DNA of 64,000 nt, taken from Terrimonas sp937888905. Its GTDB lineage: Bacteria; Bacteroidota; Bacteroidia; Chitinophagales; Chitinophagaceae. Below are positions 53,141-61,332 of the stretch, one piece after another. A program made the translations under genes and the position numbers. Position 1 is the first letter of the stretch; every line of letters begins with the position of its first letter. The DNA is taken from NCBI GenBank assembly GCA_937888905.1, contig CALATA010000004.1, positions 496,001 to 560,000 on the forward strand, written 5' to 3'. Below the pieces are notes generated by a model that saw only the letters and a program-made list of their open reading frames with translations, did no database searches and was not told the DNA's origin.

Positions 53141-53824
53141 TTAAACCCAGCCGAAGTAGAAGCTTACCGGCATCATCGCGAACGCCAGCGGTACGATAAT
53201 AGAGAACCCGGCTCCGAGTCCCTGGATCAGTTTGATGTATTTGTGGTTGCTCAGCCCCAGCGTGCGGAAGGCGCTCTGGAAGCCGTGGAGCAAATGCCAC
53301 GCGAGAGAAATACAACCTATCACATATAAAGCAACTACCAGCGGATTGTCGGTAAATACCGCTACCATTTCACCATAAAGATTGTGGTATTCTTTACCAT
53401 CGATAAATACCGGCTCGAGACCCGTAATGCGGGAAGGAACCCAGAAATGTGCAATGTGCATGATCAGGAACAGTAACAGCAGAGTGCCAAGCAAGCCCAT
53501 GGACTTGCTGTACCAGGTACTGCCACGGCTTCCCATTTTCACATTGTACCCGATCTTGCGTTTCGCATTGTTCTGCGCAACCAGCACAAATCCCTGAATG
53601 ATGTGGAGCAGGAAACCAGCAAAGAGACCGATCTCCAAAATTCGCGGAACAACATTTGCTCCCATGAAATGTGCGGCTTTGTTGAACATTACACCATCGT
53701 CCATCGCCCAGATACAGGCATTAAGTCCAACGTGTACAACGAGAAAGGCGATCAGAAAAAGACCCGACAGACTCATGATGATCTTCTTGCCGATTGATGA
53801 AGTAAAAAATTCAGACCATTTCAT
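53141..53824 (-). CDS. sdhC: Succinate dehydrogenase cytochrome b subunit
   Basis: 227 residues with five membrane helices (KIIMSLSGLFLIAFLVVHVGLN; RILEIGLFAGFLLHIIQGFVLV; GTLLLLFLIMHIAHFWV; VALYVIGCISLAWHLLHGFQ; GAGFSIIVPLAFAMM). Histidines suited to bind two b hemes lie in VVHVGLN, LLHIIQG, IMHIAHF and WHLLHG. This is the single-subunit B-type anchor of Bacteroidota, so no sdhD is expected. It reduces menaquinone. First gene of the operon, behind a good promoter. Confidence 0.93.
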   Translation of the reverse strand: MKWSEFFTSSIGKKIIMSLSGLFLIAFLVVHVGLNACIWAMDDGVMFNKAAHFMGANVVPRILEIGLFAGFLLHIIQGFVLVAQNNAKRKIGYNVKMGSRGSTWYSKSMGLLGTLLLLFLIMHIAHFWVPSRITGLEPVFIDGKEYHNLYGEMVAVFTDNPLVVALYVIGCISLAWHLLHGFQSAFRTLGLSNHKYIKLIQGLGAGFSIIVPLAFAMMPVSFYFGWV

Positions 53825-53855
53825 ACGTAATCAGAGGATGATGATAAAATTTTGG

Positions 53856-53882
53856 CAAATTTACTATTGAATGACGAAACAA
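53856..53882 (-). promoter_or_regulatory. sdhCAB promoter
   Basis: On the minus strand TAAATTTG (53863-53856) followed by C, with TTG at 53882-53880 and a 16-base spacer, matches the Bacteroidota -33/-7 consensus. The sdhC start lies 32 bases downstream. Confidence 0.65.
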
Positions 53883-53885
53883 TGA

Positions 53886-53911
53886 CAAAAACTTTCCCGT
53901 AGGGCCGGGAA
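53886..53911 (-). terminator. Intrinsic terminator
   Basis: Minus strand TTCCCG-GCCCTA-CGGGAA followed by AG and five T. A second hairpin, ACCGGCA/TGCCGGT, lies at 53916-53933. Together they separate the gene ending at 53938 from the sdh promoter. Confidence 0.7.
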
Positions 53912-53937
53912 TGGCACCGGCAACCTTGCCGGTATCG

Positions 53938-54501
53938 TTATTCCAGCCGCGCCTGCTGCTCTCCGTCTATCTTTTTAAACAGGTGAAACGGTTTGTAGGT
54001 GCGCCAGTTCAACAACTCCACCAGCTCGATATAACGGTTCAGATGTTTTTTGCGGAAATCATGTTGCGTTGCCTGCGCCATGTTGAGACACACGATCCAG
54101 CCATCTTCATCTGCCAGCTCTTCGAACAACTCTTCGTAATAATCGGAAGTATCACTGTGAAAGTTCAGCACATTCTCTGCAATGAGGATGAATTTGTGAA
54201 TACCCTCATACATGAATTTCTCGAGCACTTCCCTTTTGAGTACCGCAATATCATTTTCAATGGCATCGTTCCACTCCCCGATCAGTTCGATGATGGCATA
54301 TTCTTCTTCATAGTCCGCCAGCAATACTTTCAGGTAAAGCGTGCGGCTGCCGAAATCATCCCATTGCGGATGGATGTAATAGTTGTAAACAGTTTGCGAA
54401 AATTCAAACTCAGAATACGTGCGGTCAAAAAAGGGAGAAAGTTTATCCTCTTCACTCACGTAAATGTGACGCCAGTTATAAAATGGTTCTATATCATGCA
54501 T
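53938..54501 (-). CDS. Conserved hypothetical Bacteroidota protein
   Basis: 187 residues, acidic, soluble, no signal peptide. Recognizable blocks are FYNWRHIYVSEEDKLSPFF, FGSRTLYLKVLLADYEEEYA and LLNWRTYKPFHLFKKI, with many Tyr, Trp and Glu. I recognize the sequence type as a conserved Bacteroidota protein without an assigned function. The minus strand is favoured over the overlapping plus-strand frame 53911-54510 because of its composition and its fit between a terminator and the thr operon. The gene starts 60 bases after the end of thrC and may be cotranscribed with it. Confidence 0.7.
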   Translation of the reverse strand: MHDIEPFYNWRHIYVSEEDKLSPFFDRTYSEFEFSQTVYNYYIHPQWDDFGSRTLYLKVLLADYEEEYAIIELIGEWNDAIENDIAVLKREVLEKFMYEGIHKFILIAENVLNFHSDTSDYYEELFEELADEDGWIVCLNMAQATQHDFRKKHLNRYIELVELLNWRTYKPFHLFKKIDGEQQARLE

Positions 54502-54561
54502 AGGCGGTAATCGCCTGCAAAGATAACAAACTTTCTCCCTCGTATTTTCCCAAAAAGCCGG

Positions 54562-55857
54562 TTAAATCTGACTGAGCAGCCAGGTCCGCAGCGCATCATA
54601 TTCCGGCTCCATTTCGACGCTGTTTTTCGAACGCCCCACCAGGTCTTTGACGGCTTCCGGCCATTCGATGGTTTTGCCCGTCACCTTTTCCACTGCTTCC
54701 GGGAATTTAACCGGATGCGCCGTTTCCGCTACCCAGCCGCGCTGGCCCGGATGCGACTCCAGATAACGTTGCAGCGCCAGGAAACCCACCGCACCATGCG
54801 GATCGCACAGGTATCCGTATTGATTATAAACGGAACCGATCGTTTGCAAGGTTTCCTCATCCGTAATAGTGGCCGCTGAAAGAAAATCTTTCAGTTCATC
54901 GTAACCAAACAGTTCCAGTATGCGTACAAAATTGCTGGGATGTCCTACATCCATCGCATTGGACAAAGTAGACACCGCTTGTTTTGGTTTGAGTTCACCG
55001 GTAGACAGGTAGTGACTGGCAATATCGTTGACATTGCAGGCCGCGATAAAATGGTTGACCGGTAACCCCGTGCGCGCCGCCAGGATGCCCGCGCAGATAT
55101 TACCGAAGTTGCCGCTGGGCACGGCTATTACCGGTGGTGCTTCGCGGTAAGGCCATTGCTTCCAGGCAAAGAAATAATAAAATTGCTGCGGAAGCCAACG
55201 CGCCACATTGATCGAGTTGGCCGAGGTGAGGAATAATTGCCGGTTCAATTCTTCATCCGCAAATGCCTGTTTTACCAGACGCTGGCAATCATCGAAACTG
55301 CCATTGACTTCCAGCGCGCGGATATTTTTTCCAAGCGTTGTCAGTTGCTTTTCCTGCACCGGGCTCACTTTTCCCGAAGGGTAAAGAATAACCACCTCTA
55401 CTCCTTCCACACCATAAAATCCACTGGCTACTGCCCCACCCGTGTCGCCCGATGTGGCAACGAGCACCGTTACCTTTTTGGTTTCATTACGTAAAAAATA
55501 ACCGAGGCAGCGGCTCATAAATCTTGCGCCCGTGTCTTTAAAGGCCAATGTGGGTCCATGAAAAAGTTCCAGCGAGTACATATCTTCTGTCACTTTAACC
55601 AGGGGTACGGGAAAGCTGACTGTTTCCGAGACGATGCGTTGCAATTCATTTTCCGGAATGCAATCACCTACATAGGGCCGTATCACCCGAAGCGCAATTT
55701 CTTCATTGGAAAACTGCTCTATGTTTTCAATGAGTTCTTTATCGACGGAGGGCAAGGTTTCGGGGAAATAAAGTCCTTTGTCCGGCGCCTGGCCTTTGAT
55801 GGCCGCTTCACGGAAACTGACCACCGGCGATTGACGGTTGAGGCTGTAATAGTTCAA
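54562..55857 (-). CDS. thrC: Threonine synthase
   Basis: 431 residues, full length. It is a PLP enzyme that converts O-phosphohomoserine to threonine. The Schiff-base lysine lies in LAFKDTGARFMSRCLG; VLVATSGDTGGAVASG and VPSGNFGNICAGI form the phosphate and cofactor loops; SNAMDVGHPSNF is the conserved domain-closing block. Third gene of thrABC; starts 34 bases after thrB. Confidence 0.97.
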   Translation of the reverse strand: MNYYSLNRQSPVVSFREAAIKGQAPDKGLYFPETLPSVDKELIENIEQFSNEEIALRVIRPYVGDCIPENELQRIVSETVSFPVPLVKVTEDMYSLELFHGPTLAFKDTGARFMSRCLGYFLRNETKKVTVLVATSGDTGGAVASGFYGVEGVEVVILYPSGKVSPVQEKQLTTLGKNIRALEVNGSFDDCQRLVKQAFADEELNRQLFLTSANSINVARWLPQQFYYFFAWKQWPYREAPPVIAVPSGNFGNICAGILAARTGLPVNHFIAACNVNDIASHYLSTGELKPKQAVSTLSNAMDVGHPSNFVRILELFGYDELKDFLSAATITDEETLQTIGSVYNQYGYLCDPHGAVGFLALQRYLESHPGQRGWVAETAHPVKFPEAVEKVTGKTIEWPEAVKDLVGRSKNSVEMEPEYDALRTWLLSQI

Positions 55858-55891
55858 CGTTTATCAATTTTGAGGAACGCATGGTTCCGGA

Positions 55892-56812
55892 TTATTCAAT
55901 AATGGTAACGCCGGTTTTGCTGATGGTCGTTACATACGTGTGATACGCGATGCCCAGTCGTTCGTACACCGCCTGCATGGCGGCTTCAACTTTTTGTGCT
56001 GTGTGCTGGTGTTCACTCAGCATAAAAATAGAGGGGCCTGAACCGGAAATGCCTCCGCCCAATGCACCTGCTGCGAGACAGGTTGTTTTTACTTCATCAA
56101 AACCCGGTATCAGTATGCTGCGTACCGGCTCGATGATCACATCTTCCAATGACCGGCCGATGAGCTGGAGATCGTTGGTAAAAAAACCGGTAACGAGTCC
56201 CGCAATATTCCCCCATTGACGGATGGCATCTTTGAGCAAGACCTGTTGCCGCAGGATCTGGCGCGCATCCGATGTACGCACTTCCACCTGCGGATGTACG
56301 ACGGTTACCCACAGATCAGGCGCGGGAATGGAAAGAATATCGAGCGGATGAATGCTGCGGATAAGACTGATACCGCCGAGTATGCAAGGCGCAATATTAT
56401 CGGCATGTTTGACTCCGGCAGCGAGTTTCTCTCCATGCATGGCAAGTTGTACGAGCTCATCACGGCTGAAAATATTTCCCAGTAAATGATTGGCGGCAAC
56501 GGCCGCACCCGCTGCACTTGCTGCGCTGGAACCGATGCCGCTTCCGGGTTTGATGCGCTTTTCCATCACCACCTCAAATCCCTGCGAACTGCCAGCTTGT
56601 TCCAGTGCCGCTTTGAACACCACACCCGCTACGTTCTTATCAGGATCGGTTGGTAAATTATATTCGTCGCGGTTGTGAATAACGATACCCGGCTGATCCG
56701 TGAGTGTGACCTCCATGATATCGTAAGGTTCTTTCAATGCGAGGCCCAATATATCGAAACCACAAACCAGGTTGGCAACGGTGCCGGGGCTGTGAACGGT
56801 AATTTTTTTCAT
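55892..56812 (-). CDS. thrB: Homoserine kinase
   Basis: 306 residues of the GHMP kinase family. The ATP loop is PGSGIGSSAASAAGAAVAAN, the N-terminal motif is VHSPGTVANLVCGFDILGLA, and the C-terminal GHMP motif is GALGGGISGSGPSIFML. It phosphorylates homoserine for ThrC. Only 9 bases separate it from thrA, so coupled expression is likely. Confidence 0.97.
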   Translation of the reverse strand: MKKITVHSPGTVANLVCGFDILGLALKEPYDIMEVTLTDQPGIVIHNRDEYNLPTDPDKNVAGVVFKAALEQAGSSQGFEVVMEKRIKPGSGIGSSAASAAGAAVAANHLLGNIFSRDELVQLAMHGEKLAAGVKHADNIAPCILGGISLIRSIHPLDILSIPAPDLWVTVVHPQVEVRTSDARQILRQQVLLKDAIRQWGNIAGLVTGFFTNDLQLIGRSLEDVIIEPVRSILIPGFDEVKTTCLAAGALGGGISGSGPSIFMLSEHQHTAQKVEAAMQAVYERLGIAYHTYVTTISKTGVTIIE

Positions 56813-56821
56813 GAAATGATT

Positions 56822-59266
56822 TTACAATTTACAGGCCCGGATGATATCGGCAAACACACCGCTGGCAGTTACTGCTGCACCGGCTCCCGCTCCTTTCACC
56901 ACCATCGGCTGATCGGTATAACGATCGGTATAAAATAAAACGATGTTGTCTTTTCCATACAAATGATAAAGATCATGTGCCGGATCGATGTGACGGAGAC
57001 CTACGGAGGCGCTTCCCTGGTCAAAGCAGGCCACAAACTTCAAAATACAACCTTTGGCCTTTGCCTCTTCATACAATGCGCGGAAATGCGGTTCTTCTTT
57101 TGCCAATGCCTTATAAAAATCTTCCACACTTCCCTCGTTGCAGGACGCGGGCAGGAAAGAATTGTTGGTGATCTGTTCCATTTCCATGTTCTCACCGGCT
57201 TCACGTGCGAGGATCATGATCTTGCGCATTACGTCGGTGCCGCTGAGATCGAGGCGCGGATCCGGTTCGGTATAGCCTTCATCCTGGGCCTGGCGCACCA
57301 CTTCTGCAAACGGACGGCTGCCGTCGTAATGATTGAACACAAAATTAAGTGTGCCGCTGAGTACGGCATCGATGCGGCGCACGCGGTCGCCGCTGTGCGT
57401 AAGATCATTGAGCGTGCCGATGATCGGCAGACCGGCGCCTACATTGGTTTCGAAAAGAAAACGGCTGTTGAATTCTCCCGCAAGTTCTTTCAGGCGCTGG
57501 TAATTTTCATAGGCTGAAGATGCCGCGATCTTGTTGCAGGCAACCACGGAAATACTTTTCTGTAATAATTTATCATACACGGAAGCTACCTTTTCATTGG
57601 CCGTTACATCCACAAAGATGGAATTGCGCAGATTGCGCGCGATGGCTTCGGATACAAACTGATCGATGTCTGCAGGCTGACCTGCTTCGAGTTCTTCGCG
57701 CCATTTCCCCAAATCAATGCCCTCTTCTTTTATCAACCGGTGACGGCTGTTGGACAATCCGGCTACGCGTACCTGCAGGCGCAGGCGTTGCGACAATACG
57801 GCGGCCTGCTGTTGCAACTGACCGATGAGTTTGGCACCCACATTACCGGTACCGGCAATAAAGAGGTTGACCTGTTTATAAGTCGTTTCAAAAAACTCTT
57901 CGTGTAAAACGTTGATCGCTTTGCGCACGTCGCGTGTAGCGATTACGGCAGAGATATTTTTTTCCGAGGACCCTTGCGCAATGGCACGTACGTTAACGCC
58001 GTTGCGTCCCATGGCGCTGAACATGCGACCGCTGATGCCGGGGTGGCTCTTCATGCTCTCGCCGACCAATGCCACGATGGAGAGATCCGATTCAATGAGC
58101 AGGGGATCTACTTTCTGCAAAGCAATTTCATTGGCAAATGCGGCATCAACAGCTTGCTTGGCACGTGCGGCGGAAGCGGCATCCACAGCCACGCAGATCG
58201 AATGTTCGGAAGAACTTTGTGTGATCAGGATGACGTTGATCTTTTCGCTGCTCAATGCTTCGAACAGGCGTTTGGAAAACCCGGGAATGCCCACCATGCC
58301 GCTGCCTTCGAGACTCAGCAGGGCAATGTTGTTGATGCTGGAAATACCGCGTACGATATCACCGTTGCGTGCCGCCGACGATTCGATCAGCGTACCGGGG
58401 TCCTGTGGCGCGAAGGTATTCTTGATCCATACGGGTATGCCTTTGTTCATCACCGGTTGAATGGTTGGCGGATAAATGACTTTGGCACCGAAATGCGAAA
58501 GCTCCATCGCCTCCTGGTAAGTGATGCTGGGGATGATGCGTGCATTGCCGGTAAGACGCGGATCGGCTGTCATCATACCGCTTACGTCTGTCCATATTTC
58601 GAGTACGTCGGCCTGCAATGCCGATGCAAGAATAGCGGCGGTATAATCCGATCCGCCTCTGCCTAATGTAGTGGTGATATTGTTTTTATCGGCCGCAATA
58701 AAACCGGGCAGAATGAACAAACGGGAATAATCGCCGGTGAAGAAGGCTGCGATTTTTGTATTGGTAACAGAGAAATCAACTTCGGCATGTGTGAAGGCGG
58801 AGTTGGTGGTGATGAGTTCACGTGAATCTTTCCACTCCGCTGCGGTTCCCTGCGCGCGGAAAGCTGCGGCAATGATCTGTGAGGACAACCATTCGCCATA
58901 GCTGCCGATGCGGTCACGGGAACGCGCGGTTAACTCTCCAAGGAGAAAAATTCCGCTGCAGATATCTTCTATTTCGTTGCAGCTTTTTTTCACGAGACTG
59001 AGCAACTGGCTCTGGCTGGCAACGGGAATGAGTTGCTTAACGGCATCCATGTGCCGTTGTTCGATGGTTACTAATTTCTCCTTGTATGTTTCATTGCCTT
59101 CGGCAGCGAGTGCAGCTGCGTTGAGTAAAAGATCGGTGACACCACCCAGCGCAGACACTACAACAACTGTTGTATCTTTTTGCGCAGCAGCTTGAACGAT
59201 AGAAATGACCTTACTGATATTCTCTGCATTGGCTACGGAAGTACCGCCAAATTTTAGGACCTGCAT
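56822..59266 (-). CDS. thrA: Bifunctional aspartokinase / homoserine dehydrogenase
   Basis: 814 residues, as in E. coli ThrA. Residues 1-290: aspartate kinase (KFGGTSVANAENI at the start; GFIAADKNNITTTLGRGGSDYTA). The middle has two ACT regulatory domains (ISSINNIALLSLEGSGMVG; LSIVALVGESMKSHPGISGR). The C-terminal half is homoserine dehydrogenase (FIAGTGNVGAKLIGQL for NADPH; VACNKIAASSAYENY; NVGAGLPIIGTLNDL; LSGTLNFVFN). It catalyses the first and third steps to threonine, and threonine feedback through the ACT domains is expected. The operon is preceded by a Thr/Ile-rich leader peptide. Confidence 0.97.
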   Translation of the reverse strand: MQVLKFGGTSVANAENISKVISIVQAAAQKDTTVVVVSALGGVTDLLLNAAALAAEGNETYKEKLVTIEQRHMDAVKQLIPVASQSQLLSLVKKSCNEIEDICSGIFLLGELTARSRDRIGSYGEWLSSQIIAAAFRAQGTAAEWKDSRELITTNSAFTHAEVDFSVTNTKIAAFFTGDYSRLFILPGFIAADKNNITTTLGRGGSDYTAAILASALQADVLEIWTDVSGMMTADPRLTGNARIIPSITYQEAMELSHFGAKVIYPPTIQPVMNKGIPVWIKNTFAPQDPGTLIESSAARNGDIVRGISSINNIALLSLEGSGMVGIPGFSKRLFEALSSEKINVILITQSSSEHSICVAVDAASAARAKQAVDAAFANEIALQKVDPLLIESDLSIVALVGESMKSHPGISGRMFSAMGRNGVNVRAIAQGSSEKNISAVIATRDVRKAINVLHEEFFETTYKQVNLFIAGTGNVGAKLIGQLQQQAAVLSQRLRLQVRVAGLSNSRHRLIKEEGIDLGKWREELEAGQPADIDQFVSEAIARNLRNSIFVDVTANEKVASVYDKLLQKSISVVACNKIAASSAYENYQRLKELAGEFNSRFLFETNVGAGLPIIGTLNDLTHSGDRVRRIDAVLSGTLNFVFNHYDGSRPFAEVVRQAQDEGYTEPDPRLDLSGTDVMRKIMILAREAGENMEMEQITNNSFLPASCNEGSVEDFYKALAKEEPHFRALYEEAKAKGCILKFVACFDQGSASVGLRHIDPAHDLYHLYGKDNIVLFYTDRYTDQPMVVKGAGAGAAVTASGVFADIIRACKL

Positions 59267-59384
59267 GTATGCTTGATATTAAAGATTGAGCTGAAAAAAT
59301 GAGTACGTAAAAACGGGCTGTGGGATGAACACCATTGTCGGTGATTGCAGCAAATTTGCCCCTGGGGTGGTATGAACAAGTACA

Positions 59385-59465
59385 ATCCGCGTTAGCGGAT
59401 CGTAATAATTGTTGTTGTTGTAATAGTGCCGGTAGCAACAATAGCAGCCGGGAGAGCTGCTATTG
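59385..59465 (-). promoter_or_regulatory. Threonine attenuator structures
   Basis: On the minus strand, hairpin A (CAATAGCAGC with GCTGCTATTG, 59465-59439) competes with hairpin B (ATTGTTG 59442-59436 with CAACAAT 59414-59408), because they share ATTG. Hairpin C, ATCCGC-TAAC-GCGGAT (59400-59385), encloses the leader stop codon. Ribosome position over the Thr/Ile codons would choose between them. The U-run after hairpin C is weak (TTGTACTTGTT). Confidence 0.6.
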
Positions 59466-59496
59466 AAAAAATGATATGTTGATTGTTGCGTACCAC
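59392..59496 (-). CDS. thr operon leader peptide
   Basis: A short frame 126 bases upstream of thrA that ends in ...ATGTITTTTIITIR and a TAA stop at 59394-59392. Of its last 14 codons, six are Thr and four Ile, as in E. coli ThrL. This is the hallmark of transcription attenuation by charged tRNA-Thr and tRNA-Ile. No ATG is in frame; GTG at 59496 (34 codons) or TTG at 59517 (41 codons) is the probable start. The hairpins around it overlap in the manner required for a switch. Too short for routine gene calling. Confidence comes from the codon pattern and the position before thrA. Confidence 0.8.
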   Translation of the reverse strand: MVRNNQHIIFSIAALPAAIVATGTITTTTIITIR

Positions 59497-59547
59497 TATT
59501 GTATTAACGTGGTACAAGATACAAGCTAAAGTTTAATAAACAACAGC

Positions 59548-60360
59548 TCAGGCAAAAGATTCTGCTGCTTTTTTTACGCTTCCGTATTTTAATAACAATG
59601 CTTTGGCTTCTTCGTAATCTTCGAGCTGAATTCTTTCCATCAGCATCCGTGTGCCTCTGTCAACCAACTTATCGTTCGTTAGTTGCATGTTCACCATCTT
59701 ATTGTCTTCTACTCTGCCGAGTTGTATCATGGCCGATGTAGAGATCATATTTAATACGAGTTTTTGTGCGGTGCCGCTTTTCATGCGTGTGCTGCCTGTA
59801 ACAAATTCGGGGCCCACTACTACTTCTATCGGAAAGTCGGCTGCTGCGCTGATGGGTGTATCGGGGTTGCAGGAAATACTTCCCGTAACGATGCCGCGTT
59901 TGCGGCATTCGTCTAATGCGCCGATAACGTAAGGTGTGGCGCCGCTTGCGGCGATACCGATTACCACATCTTTTTCATTGATGCCATGCACGTCGAGGTC
60001 TTTCCATCCCTGTTCGCGGTCGTCTTCTGCAAATTCAACGGCGGTCGTGATCGCTTTTTCGCCACCGGCGATAACAGCTACCACGAGTCCGTAAGGAACG
60101 CCGTAAGTGGGAGGGCATTCACTTGCGTCTACAACAGCGAGACGTCCGCTGGTGCCGGCGCCGATATAAAAAAGGCGGCCGCCCATCAGCATTTTATCAC
60201 TGACAACTTCAACTAATTTTTCAATCTGGGGAATGGCTTTCGCTACGGCCTGTGGCACTACCTGGTCTTCTTTATTGATGTTGGTAAGCAGCGAAGCGAT
60301 CGACATTTTTTCGAGATGGCGGTATTGGCTGGGCTGTTCTGTAATTTTTTCAAATGCCAT
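59548..60360 (-). CDS. murQ: N-acetylmuramic acid 6-phosphate etherase
   Basis: 270 residues, SIS fold. Signature FYIGAGTSGRLAVVDASECPPTYG, then GIAASGATPYVIGAL and SCNPDTPISAAADFPIEVVVGPEF ... STRMKSGTAQKLVLN. It cleaves the D-lactyl ether of MurNAc-6-phosphate to give GlcNAc-6-phosphate in peptidoglycan recycling. It lies 18 bases after the amino-sugar kinase gene, on the same strand, which supplies a plausible preceding step. Confidence 0.96.
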   Translation of the reverse strand: MAFEKITEQPSQYRHLEKMSIASLLTNINKEDQVVPQAVAKAIPQIEKLVEVVSDKMLMGGRLFYIGAGTSGRLAVVDASECPPTYGVPYGLVVAVIAGGEKAITTAVEFAEDDREQGWKDLDVHGINEKDVVIGIAASGATPYVIGALDECRKRGIVTGSISCNPDTPISAAADFPIEVVVGPEFVTGSTRMKSGTAQKLVLNMISTSAMIQLGRVEDNKMVNMQLTNDKLVDRGTRMLMERIQLEDYEEAKALLLKYGSVKKAAESFA

Positions 60361-60378
60361 AAATGATCCAAGTTCTGT

Positions 60379-61221
60379 TTAACGGTGATAAGCAATAAGG
60401 CCGCTCATGGGTTTCTGCAATACTTTTCCCAATTCGAATTCATAGCTCTGGCAAAGCTGGGCCAGCACATCGCGGAATCCGTAAGCGACACTGCCCGCGA
60501 AGTTCACAGGAAGTTTCCATGTTTCGCGGTATTTACACAAATGTGTGAAGAAAAAGTCATTAAGCCCGTCTTCGATGATATTTTCTATCATATAATGACC
60601 GCGGTTTTCTGCAAGGAAGTAAGTAAATCCTGCCAGATAACGGTTCGGTAAGGGCTTTTTATAAACGTTTTCGAGTATTTCCGTGGCATTGGTCATGTAC
60701 GTGAGGTCAAACCTGCCGCGTAATTCATCGTCAAAAGTGCCGTATAAATAATATTGCAGGACTTTGCGGCCTAAATAAGCTCCACTGCCCTCATCTCCCA
60801 GCACATATCCGAGTCCGGGGCTGTTGCGCATGATCTTTTTGCCATTATAATAACAGGAATTGGAGCCGGTACCCAGGATGCAGGCGATACCTTTATCCGG
60901 TCCGCACAGCGCACGGGCAGCGGCCATCAGGTCGTGCGTCACTTCCATATAGGCGTCCGGAAATACCTGTTTTAGCGCCTTTTTAATCAGTTTCACATTA
61001 TCCGGATTGGCGCAACCGGTACCATAATAATAGATCTCGTCTACCTGTACATTTTTGAGTTTAGGGGACAGTTCCTTCAGCAGGAGGTCACGGATCTGCT
61101 CTGTATTGAGGAAGTAGGGACTGATTCCCTGGGTATTGATCGTTTTAACTTTCCCCCCGTTCACAAGGCTCCATTCTGCTTTTGTGGCTCCGCTGTCGGC
61201 TATGAGTTTTATGGAAGACAT
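60379..61221 (-). CDS. BadF/BcrA-type N-acetyl amino-sugar kinase
   Basis: 280 residues of the ASKHA fold. LIADSGATKAEWSLVNGG is the phosphate-1 loop, ACILGTGSNSCYYNGK the phosphate-2 loop, and GLGYVLGDEGSGAYLGRKVL the conserved GDEGS block of GlcNAc kinases. The tight coupling to murQ points to a MurNAc or MurNAc/GlcNAc kinase (MurK-like) feeding MurQ; the family alone would allow plain GlcNAc kinase. Confidence 0.88.
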   Translation of the reverse strand: MSSIKLIADSGATKAEWSLVNGGKVKTINTQGISPYFLNTEQIRDLLLKELSPKLKNVQVDEIYYYGTGCANPDNVKLIKKALKQVFPDAYMEVTHDLMAAARALCGPDKGIACILGTGSNSCYYNGKKIMRNSPGLGYVLGDEGSGAYLGRKVLQYYLYGTFDDELRGRFDLTYMTNATEILENVYKKPLPNRYLAGFTYFLAENRGHYMIENIIEDGLNDFFFTHLCKYRETWKLPVNFAGSVAYGFRDVLAQLCQSYEFELGKVLQKPMSGLIAYHR

Positions 61222-61332
61222 TTATAGATATTGTCGTTAGTAATGAAAGGTTTGCAATGATAAAACACAAACGAGGAACTGCAAACTATAAACTTTTATA
61301 TATTTTGCGACAAATTTCAGTAAAGTTAGACG

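Noticed and set aside
53911..54510. Plus-strand frame of 199 codons opposite the hypothetical gene 53938-54501
   Set aside because: The minus-strand frame has a protein-like acidic/aromatic composition and sits properly between a terminator and thrC; the plus-strand one looks like its shadow.
59211..59441. 76-codon frame MLLPALLQQ... upstream of thrA as a gene
   Set aside because: It overlaps the thrA start in another frame and lacks any family pattern; the Thr/Ile leader peptide in a different frame explains the region better.
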